Made by a program: the position numbers and the translations under genes
DNA from: Armatimonadota bacterium
GTDB lineage: Bacteria > Armatimonadota > Fimbriimonadia > Fimbriimonadales > Fimbriimonadaceae
Assembly: GCA_037138755.1 (NCBI GenBank)
Contig: JBAXHT010000001.1
Location: forward strand, 1,459,805 to 1,523,804
Direction: 5' to 3'
DNA: 64,000 bases
Shown: positions 7,916-15,959 of the stretch, one piece after another
How positions within the stretch are numbered: position 1 is the first letter of the stretch
How the letters are laid out: every line of letters begins with the position of its first letter
The notes under the pieces: model-generated
Databases searched by the model: none
What the model was told of the DNA's origin: nothing
What the model saw: only the letters and a program-made list of their open reading frames with translations

Positions 7916-8536
7916 TTGACAACTATAACTCTTCTTACGCTTAGCGGCCTTTGTTGCGCCGCCGTCGCCGTCGACCCAAGTCGCCTTGGGTTCATGGGTT
8001 GGCTTCGAGGTCTTTTCGAAGGCAAGGTCAAACCCGAGCCAGCACTCGTTGCCGCTGCCCCTCCTCGCCTTCGGCAGGAAGGCGGATGGACAACAATCGA
8101 GTGCGATGACCTCGAGGCATTCGACGAATGGCTCGATCGAGACTCCGAGGGTCTGCCCTACCGTCCCGGCGAAGAGCCATCCTTGGGTAGCCACCTGCTC
8201 ATCGAACTTTTTGGCTGCGATGGAAGCACCCTAGAAAAGACCGACACTGTTGGTGATGCAATGGTTGGAGCGGCAAATGTGTCCGAAGCCACCATCGTCG
8301 CCGATTGCTTCAAGGAATTCAAGCCTTACGGCGTCAGCGGAGCGGTGATTATCCAAGAGTCGCACTACACCATCCACACCTGGCCCGAACACGGCTACGC
8401 GGCTGTGGATCTGTTCTATTGTGGGGGCACCGTAAAGGTCCGCCGAGCCGTCGAACTTCTCCAAGAGCGGTTCCAACCCCAACGCATCAAGTTCCTGGTT
8501 GTCCGACGCGGTAGCCAGAGCGAAGTCGAGCGATAA
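7916..8536 (+). CDS. speH: S-adenosylmethionine decarboxylase, prokaryotic class 1B, with N-terminal extension
   Basis: The enzyme makes decarboxylated SAM, the aminopropyl donor for spermidine. The core spans about residues 90-190: GSHLLIELFGCD, GVSGAVIIQESHYTIHTWPE cut at the ESH (Glu148-Ser149, where self-cleavage gives the pyruvoyl cofactor on Ser149), and GYAAVDLFYCGG. Typical bacterial SpeH is about 120-140 residues; this reading gives 206. The extra 85 residues include a hydrophobic stretch (TLLTLSGLCCAAVAV) and a Pro/Glu-rich linker. TTG 7916 is chosen because GAGGA lies eight bases upstream; an ATG at 7994 would shorten it by 26 residues. No spermidine synthase is nearby. Confidence 0.88.
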   Translation: MTTITLLTLSGLCCAAVAVDPSRLGFMGWLRGLFEGKVKPEPALVAAAPPRLRQEGGWTTIECDDLEAFDEWLDRDSEGLPYRPGEEPSLGSHLLIELFGCDGSTLEKTDTVGDAMVGAANVSEATIVADCFKEFKPYGVSGAVIIQESHYTIHTWPEHGYAAVDLFYCGGTVKVRRAVELLQERFQPQRIKFLVVRRGSQSEVER

Positions 8537-8553
8537 GATCGACCTTAGACCTA

Positions 8554-8584
8554 AAACCGGGACTCAGCGAGTTCCGGTTTTTTT
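8554..8584 (+). terminator. Rho-independent terminator
   Basis: AAACCGGGACT and AGTTCCGGTTT form an 11-bp stem with one G-U pair around CAGCG, followed by a T run. It ends the speH transcript. Confidence 0.85.
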
Positions 8585-8628
8585 GCCGTATAGATTGGCA
8601 CAAAGGTAGCCTGAACCACACCCTATAG

Positions 8629-9822
8629 ATGAAAGGATTTCTCCAGCATGGGTTCGACCTCTCAGCACTCTCGCCAAGTGGTGAAAAGAACTGCGTTCTC
8701 ATGCTAAGCAGCGGGAATCCCCGAATGGCGGGTGGCGTCCCAACTCAGTCCCTCAACCGCGCCGAGTTCCTAAACTCAGTTGGAATATCTTCAACGATTG
8801 TATGCCGAGGATCACACGATTGGAATGGGTTCCAAAGAGTCAACGACGTTGACGTCCTTGCAGTCTCTCCAAAGGACTTCAAACTGGGTCGATGGATCGC
8901 TAAGCAGTGGTTTCATCCTCTTCTTCCTCATGGCCAAAGAATTGCTCTTGAGGAACTTCAAGCCGTCAAGCCGATCGACTTCATTTTGGTTACTGATTCC
9001 CAGTGCGCACTGGCTGCCGTTCCGTTTGGAAAAAAACATGGCGTTGTCTCGGGCCATTCGATTCAAGGAACCGCACTAATGCCCGCGGTATTGCCCAAGC
9101 TACTCAAACGGAGCAGCCTTAAATGGGAGCGATTTGCTTTTGATCACATTGACATTTCGCTTCCCTGCAGCCTAACGCTTCTCGCAGAATACGAACGAGC
9201 GTTTGGACACGCCAAAAACTTTGAGGTGCTCTATAACGCCATTGACGACGTCTTTCAGTCGGTTGACCGAGGTAATCGACCAATCCGCAAATTTGGCTTT
9301 GTCGGGCGGCTTGAGCACGACAAGCGCCCGTTTGCCATGATTGAGGCGACGAAGACCATAAATGTCCCAGACGATTGGAGATTCAGGATGATTGGCGAAG
9401 GATCGTTGCGGGCTGAAGTCACCAAAGCAATTGCTAATCATCCGCATCGAGACAAGTTTGAGCTGAGCGAGGGATTCTTATCAAGCCGGGCTGAACTTGC
9501 ACGCGAATATGGGGAAATGGACTGCCTCGTCTGGTCCTCCGAAGTCGAAGGCCTCGGAGTTGCTCCCACGGAAGCGATGGCTACAGGCCTCCCAGTGATC
9601 GGCCCGAACATCGTCCCTGGTCACGAACTTCTCGGAGCGGACTACCCCGCATTCGCCGATGTAGACGACTTCGCAACCATTGGGAAGCACATGGTAGCTA
9701 TGGCATCCGATCCAAACCTTGCTGCAGTGTGCCGCGAGCGAGGTCTAAAAATTGCCGCCAAATTTCGGCCGCAAGTCACGATGACCAGGCTCGCGGAGAT
9801 CATTCGCAACGGCGGACTCTGA
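8629..9822 (+). CDS. Glycosyltransferase family 4 (GT-B fold)
   Basis: The protein has 397 residues. The N-terminal acceptor domain begins VLMLSSGNPRMAGGVPTQSL, the glycine-rich start typical of GT4 enzymes. The C-terminal donor domain holds FGFVGRLEHDKRP and EVEGLGVAPTEAMATGLPVI, the E-x7-E motif that binds the nucleotide sugar. ATG 8629 is used; an ATG at 8701 (MLSSGN) is an alternative. No membrane segment is seen. It is followed by a GT2 gene 47 bases later, so both may build the same surface polysaccharide or glycolipid; the sugar is unknown. Confidence 0.85.
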   Translation: MKGFLQHGFDLSALSPSGEKNCVLMLSSGNPRMAGGVPTQSLNRAEFLNSVGISSTIVCRGSHDWNGFQRVNDVDVLAVSPKDFKLGRWIAKQWFHPLLPHGQRIALEELQAVKPIDFILVTDSQCALAAVPFGKKHGVVSGHSIQGTALMPAVLPKLLKRSSLKWERFAFDHIDISLPCSLTLLAEYERAFGHAKNFEVLYNAIDDVFQSVDRGNRPIRKFGFVGRLEHDKRPFAMIEATKTINVPDDWRFRMIGEGSLRAEVTKAIANHPHRDKFELSEGFLSSRAELAREYGEMDCLVWSSEVEGLGVAPTEAMATGLPVIGPNIVPGHELLGADYPAFADVDDFATIGKHMVAMASDPNLAAVCRERGLKIAAKFRPQVTMTRLAEIIRNGGL

Positions 9823-9869
9823 TCTTTGAGGCACCAGTAACACGTATACTTTGTTGAACTAGCCGTCCT

Positions 9870-10559
9870 ATGACCTCGCCCGACCTCACCATCATCGTTC
9901 CTGCCCTGAACGAGGAAAGAACGATTCGAGAGGTTGTTGAACGCCTGCTTGCCCTCCAAGCAAGCACCCAGATCATCGTAGTGAATGACGGTAGCACCGA
10001 CAAAACTGCTCAAATCCTAGACGAGTATCGAGGCAAAATCGAAATCGTCACGAACGAAAAGCCTGCAGGCAAGGGTGCGGCAATTGTCAAAGCTCTTCCC
10101 CTCGCCAAAGGCAGACTCGTTGCCATCCAAGACGCCGACCTCGAGTACGCCCCGGAAGAACTTGTCACCCTCGCCCGCCCGATCTTGGATGGCAAAACCA
10201 AGGTCGTCTTCGGAAACCGCTTTCATCACGGACTGCCAAAGGAAATGGCGATTCCTAACAAGATCGTCAACATCCTTCTCGCCGCCACGGTTCGGATTCT
10301 CTTCGGAGTCAAGCTTCACGACGAAGCCACATGCTACAAACTTGTCGACACCGAGTTACTGAAGAAAATGAACCTCCAGTGCACCCGGTTCGAGTTCTGC
10401 CCAGAAGTCACCGCCAAGGCTATCCGGCTTGGAGCCGAAATCACCGAACTCCCCATCAGCTATGTCCCACGAACCAAGGCCGACGGGAAAAAGATCCGTT
10501 GGACTGATGCTCCCGATGCTTTCCTTACTCTCTTCAAGTACCGCTTCTGGAAACCTTGA
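9870..10559 (+). CDS. Glycosyltransferase family 2, polyprenyl-phosphate mannosyl/glucosyltransferase-like
   Basis: The protein has 229 residues. GT-A features: TIIVPALNEERTI, VVNDGSTDKTA, GKGAAIVKAL and the DxD-like IQDADLEY. The layout and length resemble DPM1-type dolichyl/polyprenyl-phosphate sugar transferases without C-terminal membrane helices; FGVKLHDEATCYKL and FEFCPEVTAKA match that subgroup. It probably transfers a sugar to a lipid carrier on the cytoplasmic face. Substrate is not determined. Confidence 0.85.
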   Translation: MTSPDLTIIVPALNEERTIREVVERLLALQASTQIIVVNDGSTDKTAQILDEYRGKIEIVTNEKPAGKGAAIVKALPLAKGRLVAIQDADLEYAPEELVTLARPILDGKTKVVFGNRFHHGLPKEMAIPNKIVNILLAATVRILFGVKLHDEATCYKLVDTELLKKMNLQCTRFEFCPEVTAKAIRLGAEITELPISYVPRTKADGKKIRWTDAPDAFLTLFKYRFWKP

Positions 10560-10605
10560 TCGAGTGTTAACACTCCGATAACCACTTGGGTTGAGCCACC
10601 GGGGT

Positions 10606-10611
10606 TAGACT
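10606..10611 (+). promoter_or_regulatory. Leaderless-type -10 box (TAGACT)
   Basis: TAGACT ends eight bases before the ATG at 10620 with no Shine-Dalgarno sequence between them. Confidence 0.4.
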
Positions 10612-10619
10612 CAGCCCAA

Positions 10620-13250
10620 ATGCTTGCGTCACTAGCCGCCGCCCTCGTTTTCCCGCAATCACCCCAGTTCGAAGCACCTGCCGGAGAGAAGTTTGCTAAA
10701 GTCGTCTATGGTGGCGAAACCGTTTTGCCTAACGGGCGGATCATCACTCCCCTGGGCAAGCGCATGTACACCGCCGAGAACCTTTGGCGAGTCGAACTCT
10801 CGCCAGATGATAAGACGTTGGTGGGAATCACCGAAGCTGGGCTCTCTCTTTTTGATCTAACCCAGACCAATCCGAAGCAACGGCAGATCGCGATTCCAAA
10901 GGGGAGCATCGCCGGAAAGTTCTCGCCGGATGGAACCACTTTTGTAGCCGGTGGTGGCGAGAACGGTGATCTGCTCGTATTTGACACTGCGAGCTGGAAG
11001 ATCGTCAAACGGATTTCAATCAAAACCGTTGAAGAAAAGGATCCTTTCATCGTTGACTTAGCGCTTAGCAAGGACTCCCGCTACGCCTACACCATCGATG
11101 TCGCCCACCAGCGACTCGTGACAATTGACCTTCAAGCGGAAAAAGTGATCGCAAGTGTCAAAGCGGGACGCCAGCCGTACGCGATCGAACTCTCGCCCGA
11201 TGGAAAGTCGGTTTTCGTCGCCAACATCGGAATCTTTGATTACGAGTTGGTCAAAAAGCCTGAAGAAGGAAAGGGAAATCCTAGAGGATTAACCCGCCCC
11301 CCATTTAGCTTCCCCACCAGGGAGGCTGAGGAAGGAGTGGAGTTCGAAGGACGCAAGATTGCCGGACTCGGCGACGCGCTGGTGCCAGATGCTCACTCCG
11401 TTTGGAAATTCAACGTAGTTCAACCAAACGCTCCATTCCCAACGAGGAAAGTGAAAACTGGAATCCTCATCCATGCAACCGCCGGTCAAGGTAAGGCCGT
11501 TGGTGGAAGCTCACCGAACGCCCTCAAGTTTGTCGGCAACGATCTTCTAGTTTCAAACGCTAACAACGACAGTGTTCAAGTCTTCGATACGGCGCTCCAA
11601 CTCAAAAAGACAATCTCCCTCACACCGCAACCCTTGCTTAAGGGTTATCGTGGGGTCATTCCAACTGGACTCGCGACCACACAGGATCACAAGCGGGCCT
11701 TCGTATGTGCAACTGGAATCAATGCCGTTGCCGAGCTAGATCCCAAAACCTGGACTGTCAAAGGATATCTCCCCGCCGGAGATTGGCCGATTGCGGCTAC
11801 CTTCAACAAGCAAGGCGAAATGTTTGTTGCCAATAGCTACGGAATTGGGATGGGACCCAGGGGCTACAAGGAGTTCCGAAAGCCAGATGACGAACGTTAC
11901 GGGATGCCAACCACCGGCGCCATCACTGGCGAATACCTACCTGGAATGATCACAAGGTTCATCCCAAAGCCAACTTCAGAACACACGCAAACCGTTCTCC
12001 GAAACAACGGCTTGCTCCCTGTCAACCGAACTCCAAATTTTCCGAAAGAAATCAAGCACGTCGTGTTCATCACCAAGGAGAACCACACGTTTGACGGAAT
12101 CTTTGGCTCATTGAAAGGAGCAAACGGCGATCCTGACTACGACATGCACGGCATGAACGGGTTCATCGATGGCAAAAGGGATCAGAAAGTGCCGATCATG
12201 CCGAACCACGTTCGACTCGCAGAGCAGTTTGGAATTTCGGACAACTTCTACATGGAGGTCGGCGCATCCGGTGCAGGCCACCGCTGGCTCGTGGGCGTTT
12301 ACGCATCCCTATGGACGTCGCGTCTCTACTACTCGGGGTGGAACTTCAAAGCGAACGACGCTGCGAAGGGGAGGCTCATCAGCTTCGGCTCTAACGGCAG
12401 CCAAATTCCCGAGGACTACCTCGAGAACGGCTCAATGTGGGAGCACCTTGGTCGAAACGGTGTGAGTTTCCGAAACTATGGCGAAGGATTCGAATTTGCC
12501 GACTCTGACGAGGACGCTCCGTTCAGCAAAACCGGAACCGGCGAGGTAGTCAACTTCCCGATGCCTAAGATTCTTTTTGACAACACCTGCTTTGAGTTTC
12601 CCGGCTACAACAACAACATCCCCGACATCGTCCGGGCCGACTGGTTCAAGGAAGATATACAGAACAATTATCGGAACAAGAACAAACCGTTGCCGAAGTT
12701 CATGAACATCGCCATCTGCAATGACCACGGAGCCGGGCCAAACGCCAAGCAAGGCTTCCCCTTCACCAGCAGCTACTTGGCAGACAACGACATGGCTCTC
12801 GGTCAAATCGTCGATTACTTGTCCCATACTCCCGAGTGGAAAAACATGGCTATCTTCGTCACGCAAGATGACGCCGGGGGAGACAGCGATCATATTGACC
12901 GTCAACGCAGCTTCGTCCTTGCAATCTCACCGTATGTGAAGAAAGGCTATGTCAGCCACAAACACACCAGCATCATGAGCATCATCAAGTCGATCTACCA
13001 AATCTTTGGCCTCGGACCCAACAACATGTTCGATGCAGTGGCGACTCCGTTAGACGATATGTTCACCTCGAAGCCGGACTTCAGACCATACAACCATGTT
13101 GCCGCAGACCGCCGAGTGTTCCGACCAGAAGAGACGTTTGATCCCTCTGACCCCGACTTCAAGCGAAGAAGGGCGATGAAATCAGTGCAAATGGACAGCA
13201 AAGAGTGGTTCGAATGGCTTGAGAAGCAGCGAAAGAGTGGTAAGTCTTAA
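10620..13250 (+). CDS. Beta-propeller (YVTN-type) + phosphoesterase-family fusion protein
   Basis: The protein has 876 residues. About 40-450 carry repeated propeller blades (VELSPDDKTLVG, GKFSPDGTTFVAG, AIELSPDGKSVFVAN, DHKRAFVCATGINAV). About 475-860 are a phosphoesterase/acid-phosphatase-like domain of the phospholipase C class: IKHVVFITKENHTFDGIFG, GASGAGHRWLVG, FVTQDDAGGDSDHIDRQRS cut between strands, and SPYVKKGYVSHKHTS. The conserved Asn-His and Asp-His sites are present, so it is probably an active metallo-hydrolase. The N-terminus (MLASLAAALVFPQS) is a short hydrophobic stretch that may serve as an export signal. Phosphate scavenging is plausible but inferred. Confidence 0.82.
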   Translation: MLASLAAALVFPQSPQFEAPAGEKFAKVVYGGETVLPNGRIITPLGKRMYTAENLWRVELSPDDKTLVGITEAGLSLFDLTQTNPKQRQIAIPKGSIAGKFSPDGTTFVAGGGENGDLLVFDTASWKIVKRISIKTVEEKDPFIVDLALSKDSRYAYTIDVAHQRLVTIDLQAEKVIASVKAGRQPYAIELSPDGKSVFVANIGIFDYELVKKPEEGKGNPRGLTRPPFSFPTREAEEGVEFEGRKIAGLGDALVPDAHSVWKFNVVQPNAPFPTRKVKTGILIHATAGQGKAVGGSSPNALKFVGNDLLVSNANNDSVQVFDTALQLKKTISLTPQPLLKGYRGVIPTGLATTQDHKRAFVCATGINAVAELDPKTWTVKGYLPAGDWPIAATFNKQGEMFVANSYGIGMGPRGYKEFRKPDDERYGMPTTGAITGEYLPGMITRFIPKPTSEHTQTVLRNNGLLPVNRTPNFPKEIKHVVFITKENHTFDGIFGSLKGANGDPDYDMHGMNGFIDGKRDQKVPIMPNHVRLAEQFGISDNFYMEVGASGAGHRWLVGVYASLWTSRLYYSGWNFKANDAAKGRLISFGSNGSQIPEDYLENGSMWEHLGRNGVSFRNYGEGFEFADSDEDAPFSKTGTGEVVNFPMPKILFDNTCFEFPGYNNNIPDIVRADWFKEDIQNNYRNKNKPLPKFMNIAICNDHGAGPNAKQGFPFTSSYLADNDMALGQIVDYLSHTPEWKNMAIFVTQDDAGGDSDHIDRQRSFVLAISPYVKKGYVSHKHTSIMSIIKSIYQIFGLGPNNMFDAVATPLDDMFTSKPDFRPYNHVAADRRVFRPEETFDPSDPDFKRRRAMKSVQMDSKEWFEWLEKQRKSGKS

Positions 13251-13282
13251 CACTGTAAAGTGTTGTTATTTTGAATAACAAC
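13249..13282. other. Two overlapping hairpins after the phosphoesterase gene
   Basis: AACACT-GTAA-AGTGTT (13249-13264) overlaps GTTGTTATT-TTG-AATAACAAC (13262-13282, a perfect 9-bp stem). The two cannot form together. Neither is GC-rich, so a terminator role is uncertain. Confidence 0.35.
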
Positions 13283-13351
13283 AAACTCTGAACAATTCTC
13301 TAACTCCTCGTTAACACAAGAAGTGAACACTTTTCCCCGGGAGCTATTCTT

Positions 13352-14305
13352 ATGCGAAAAGCATTTACTCTAATCGAACTACTCGTCGTCATCGCGATCA
13401 TCGCGATTCTCGCTGCAATCCTGTTCCCGGTCTTTGCCCAAGCAAAGCTTGCCGCGAAGAAGACCAAGTCCTTGTCGAATGTCAAGAACCTTGGAACCGC
13501 TTTCCAGATCTATCTTGGTGACAACGACGATGTCACACCTTCGATTTTTGGAACAAACAACCAAGTGCTCTGCACAAACGCGAACGTGGCAATCAGCAAG
13601 AGCGTCGAGGGTTGCAGCAACGAGTGGTGGTACCCAATCTTCCCGTACTTCAAAACGATCGATCTCATCTACTCTGACGAGCGCACAAACCCAGACACGA
13701 GTTTTATCCGAAACACCGTTTTCGGAACCAAGTACATCTCTGCATACGGTTACAATTGGGGCCCATTCGGATGGCGAGGCGGCGGACTTCTTGAGAAGCA
13801 AGTTGTCTACCCTCGACCTACTGGTGGAAACGGAAACATCAACCAAGGAAAGAGTGCTACCAGCGTCACCGAGCCTGCCGGAGTCTTTGTCTTCGGAGAT
13901 ACCTACGATACTCCGCGTGCAACCGTTGGGATCGGATTTGCAGGCGACCAGTGGACTGGCTTTGGGAACACCACTCTTCGCTACGGCGGTTCCTTCAACT
14001 ATGCATTCTTGGACGGACACGCAAAGGCACTTAAAGTAAAAGGCGGCATTCTTCCGGGGGCGTTCGGACAAGCCGCCACTGGCGGACGTTGGATCATGCC
14101 AAGCGATCACGTTCGCTTTGCAGGTGCGTTCTGTTCGGATCCAGATGCGATCATTCAACCGGAGGATGGGACGACATCTAATCTGGTTACGTCGCCTCGC
14201 CCACCGGCTCTGGCCTGCAATGCCTACGCACAGTGGGTTGTTGACAACACCAACACTCCTTGTGTCGGTAACGCAATCGGCACGGCTTGCCGCTTTGCAA
14301 ACTAA
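13352..14305 (+). CDS. Type II secretion/type IV pseudopilin, copy 1 (H-x-DG-type)
   Basis: The protein has 317 residues. The class III signal is short: MRKA then FTLIELLVVIAIIAILA, with cleavage expected between Ala4 and Phe5 and the conserved Glu at +5. The globular part contains YNWGPFGW, FGDTYDTPRATVG and the late YAFLDGHAKALKV, a motif of DUF1559-like large pseudopilins of Planctomycetota and Armatimonadota. GGGAG nine bases before ATG is the ribosome site and is shared by the two other copies. It is the first of three related genes and, unlike them, has no small lipoprotein directly attached. Confidence 0.9.
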   Translation: MRKAFTLIELLVVIAIIAILAAILFPVFAQAKLAAKKTKSLSNVKNLGTAFQIYLGDNDDVTPSIFGTNNQVLCTNANVAISKSVEGCSNEWWYPIFPYFKTIDLIYSDERTNPDTSFIRNTVFGTKYISAYGYNWGPFGWRGGGLLEKQVVYPRPTGGNGNINQGKSATSVTEPAGVFVFGDTYDTPRATVGIGFAGDQWTGFGNTTLRYGGSFNYAFLDGHAKALKVKGGILPGAFGQAATGGRWIMPSDHVRFAGAFCSDPDAIIQPEDGTTSNLVTSPRPPALACNAYAQWVVDNTNTPCVGNAIGTACRFAN

Positions 14306-14313
14306 GTCTATTA

Positions 14314-14342
14314 GAGTTATGCAGTTAATCGCTGCGTAACTC
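14314..14342 (+). other. Hairpin downstream of pseudopilin 1
   Basis: GAGTTATGCAG and CTGCGTAACTC form an 11-bp stem with one wobble pair, without a T run. A second hairpin with T residues follows at 14360. Confidence 0.5.
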
Positions 14343-14359
14343 CAATGCCTCTGCTTTAA

Positions 14360-14385
14360 GCCCGCTCATTGAGCGGGCGTTTTCT
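14360..14385 (+). terminator. Rho-independent terminator after pseudopilin 1
   Basis: GCCCGCTC-ATT-GAGCGGGC followed by GTTTTCTT. Its presence separates the first pseudopilin transcript from the second. Confidence 0.85.
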
Positions 14386-14407
14386 TAACTACTTCATAAT
14401 AGTATGT

Positions 14408-14429
14408 AAACGTTCTGTTAATATACTGA
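14408..14429 (+). promoter_or_regulatory. Conserved promoter region of pseudopilin 2
   Basis: AAACGTTCTGTTAATATACT followed by GA matches 15911-15932 upstream of pseudopilin 3 at all but two positions, at nearly the same distance (26 versus 27 bases) from ATG. TATACT (14422-14427) fits a -10 box. No standard -35 is obvious. Confidence 0.5.
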
Positions 14430-14455
14430 GGGAACAATTGTTTGGGAGAAATCTT

Positions 14456-15310
14456 ATGCGAAAAGCATTTACACTAATTGAGCTACTCGTCGTCATCGCG
14501 ATTATCGCGATCCTCGCCGCTATCCTGTTCCCAGTCTTCGCCCAGGCGAAAGCTGCTGCAAAGAAGACGGCTGCCCTGAGCAACGCAAAGAACATTGGAA
14601 CCGCTTCGATGATTTACGCTTCGGACGCAGACGATCGATTCCCATCCGTTTTCGACGGCGGCAACGGTGGAGATCCCATCCGAACCATGGATCCATACAT
14701 CAAGAACCTTGATATCTGGTCGCAGTACCGACAGAACAAGGATAAGATCACCCGAAATGCCGACGGTTCGATCAACTATGGTAACAACGACATCGGTTAC
14801 AACTGGGGTTGGGAAATCCGCGGTGCCGAAGCCATGTTGAATGAAGAAAAGTGCACAGGCGGCGGAGCTGTCCAGGGTTGTTCAACTGGTCGATACAACA
14901 CAGGTAAGTCGAACTCCGAGATGGCAAATCCTGCGTCTCTGTACGCCTTCGGTAACACCTACGACACCCCTCGCCAAACGATGGGCGGAATCGGCTGGTT
15001 CTTCGACGATTATCCCGGCGGTCTCAACGCTAACAGCCGAAACAGCGGTATCTACTTCGGTGGAAGCATCGTTACCTCGTTCGCCGATGGGCACGCTAAG
15101 TCGGTCGCTTGGAAGGGCGGTTATGTTGCGGCATTCGGCGAATATGTTGGATCACCAAAGAACTTCAACGACCGAGTCAACGGCTACTGCGCTGACCCAG
15201 ATGCAAGAATCAATCCGTTCCCTCGCTCGGGCTTCCCGCTCGGATCGATGGTTTGCCGAGACTTCCTTGCGTTCCCAGAAGCAACCGGAGTCACTTGGTG
15301 GAGAGACTGA
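14456..15310 (+). CDS. Type II/IV pseudopilin, copy 2
   Basis: The protein has 284 residues and begins MRKAFTLIELLVVIAIIAIL, identical over the signal region to copy 1. The body holds YNWGWEIRGAEAML, FGNTYDTPRQTMGG, SFADGHAKSVAWKG and CADPDARINPFP, all with close counterparts in copies 1 and 3. ATG 14456 is chosen over an upstream in-frame start at 14369 because the signal must begin at MRKA and GGGAG lies correctly before it. Its 3' end overlaps the start of the lipoprotein gene at 15298, so the two are coupled. Confidence 0.9.
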   Translation: MRKAFTLIELLVVIAIIAILAAILFPVFAQAKAAAKKTAALSNAKNIGTASMIYASDADDRFPSVFDGGNGGDPIRTMDPYIKNLDIWSQYRQNKDKITRNADGSINYGNNDIGYNWGWEIRGAEAMLNEEKCTGGGAVQGCSTGRYNTGKSNSEMANPASLYAFGNTYDTPRQTMGGIGWFFDDYPGGLNANSRNSGIYFGGSIVTSFADGHAKSVAWKGGYVAAFGEYVGSPKNFNDRVNGYCADPDARINPFPRSGFPLGSMVCRDFLAFPEATGVTWWRD

Positions 15311-15525
15311 TCCGTCTCGCAATCATAGCTACCTTGGTTTTCCTAGTAGGCTGCCAAGGTGGCGAAGAGACCAAGCCAGAAGCTCCCGCCTCTCAGGAAG
15401 CGGCAAAAACGGCTGCCGGAAATTGGACTCCCGAACAGCAAAAGATTTTTGCTGAGGAGAACAAGAAAGCCAGAACTGGACAAGATTCTGGAACTGGCGG
15501 AGCTCCAACTGGAGTTGGTAAGTAA
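15298..15525 (+). CDS. Small lipoprotein, copy 1 (WTPEQQK family)
   Basis: From GTG 15298 the product has 75 residues: a signal LIRLAIIATLVFLVGC with lipidated Cys about 19, an Ala/Glu-rich spacer, then NWTPEQQKIFAEENKKARTG. The start lies inside the last codons of pseudopilin 2 (stop 15308-15310), a sign of translational coupling. The tail motif recurs in the gene at 15606 and, weakly, at 16799. Function unknown; coupling suggests a periplasmic or envelope partner of the pseudopilin. Confidence 0.7.
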   Translation: MERLIRLAIIATLVFLVGCQGGEETKPEAPASQEAAKTAAGNWTPEQQKIFAEENKKARTGQDSGTGGAPTGVGK

Positions 15526-15557
15526 AAAAGTGGGCACCCAACAGGTGCCCACTTTTT
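15525..15557 (+). terminator. Rho-independent terminator
   Basis: AAAAAGTGGGCACC-CAACA-GGTGCCCACTTTTT is a perfect 14-bp stem with terminal T residues, directly at the end of the lipoprotein gene. Confidence 0.92.
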
Positions 15558-15605
15558 CTGTCAATCGAATGAAGCGAATAAACAGAAGCAAAGAAATTAT
15601 TAGTC

Positions 15606-15827
15606 ATGGAAACTTCTCAGAATCGAATAAATGTTTCATTTCTCTTTGCACTCACAGCAACCATCCTTGCAAGTGTCTGCATTTCGGGATGCCAGGGCGA
15701 GCCGGAAGTTGTCGAGACTCAGGCATCAAAAGACATGGCTGCCTCCGCGGCTTCAGCATGGACACCAGAAAAGATCAAGATTTTTGCAGCCGAAAACAAA
15801 AAAGCGCGTGCTGGACTCGACAAGTAA
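15606..15827 (+). CDS. Small lipoprotein, copy 2 (WTPEKIK family)
   Basis: The product has 73 residues: signal FALTATILASVCISGC, then ASAWTPEKIKIFAAENKKAR, close to the tail of the 15298 lipoprotein (WTPEQQKIFAEENKKAR). It stands alone between a terminator and pseudopilin 3, so it is a free-standing copy rather than coupled to a pseudopilin start. The ribosome site is weak. Function unknown. Confidence 0.7.
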   Translation: METSQNRINVSFLFALTATILASVCISGCQGEPEVVETQASKDMAASAASAWTPEKIKIFAAENKKARAGLDK

Positions 15828-15910
15828 TTTGAAAGGACTTGGGTTCTGGCCGTCGGATGTTTCTTGGGATGCATCCGTCTTTGAACATTATTCAAGTCTT
15901 AATCATTTGC

Positions 15911-15932
15911 AAACATTCTGTTAATACACTGA
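15911..15932 (+). promoter_or_regulatory. Conserved promoter region of pseudopilin 3
   Basis: AAACATTCTGTTAATACACT followed by GA, near-identical to 14408-14429. TACACT (15925-15930) fits a -10 box. No good -35 was seen. The wider gap 15828-15959 holds only this and a weak CGGATG/CATCCG hairpin. Confidence 0.5.
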
Positions 15933-15959
15933 ATGAATAGTAGTAGTGGGAGTTTCCTT

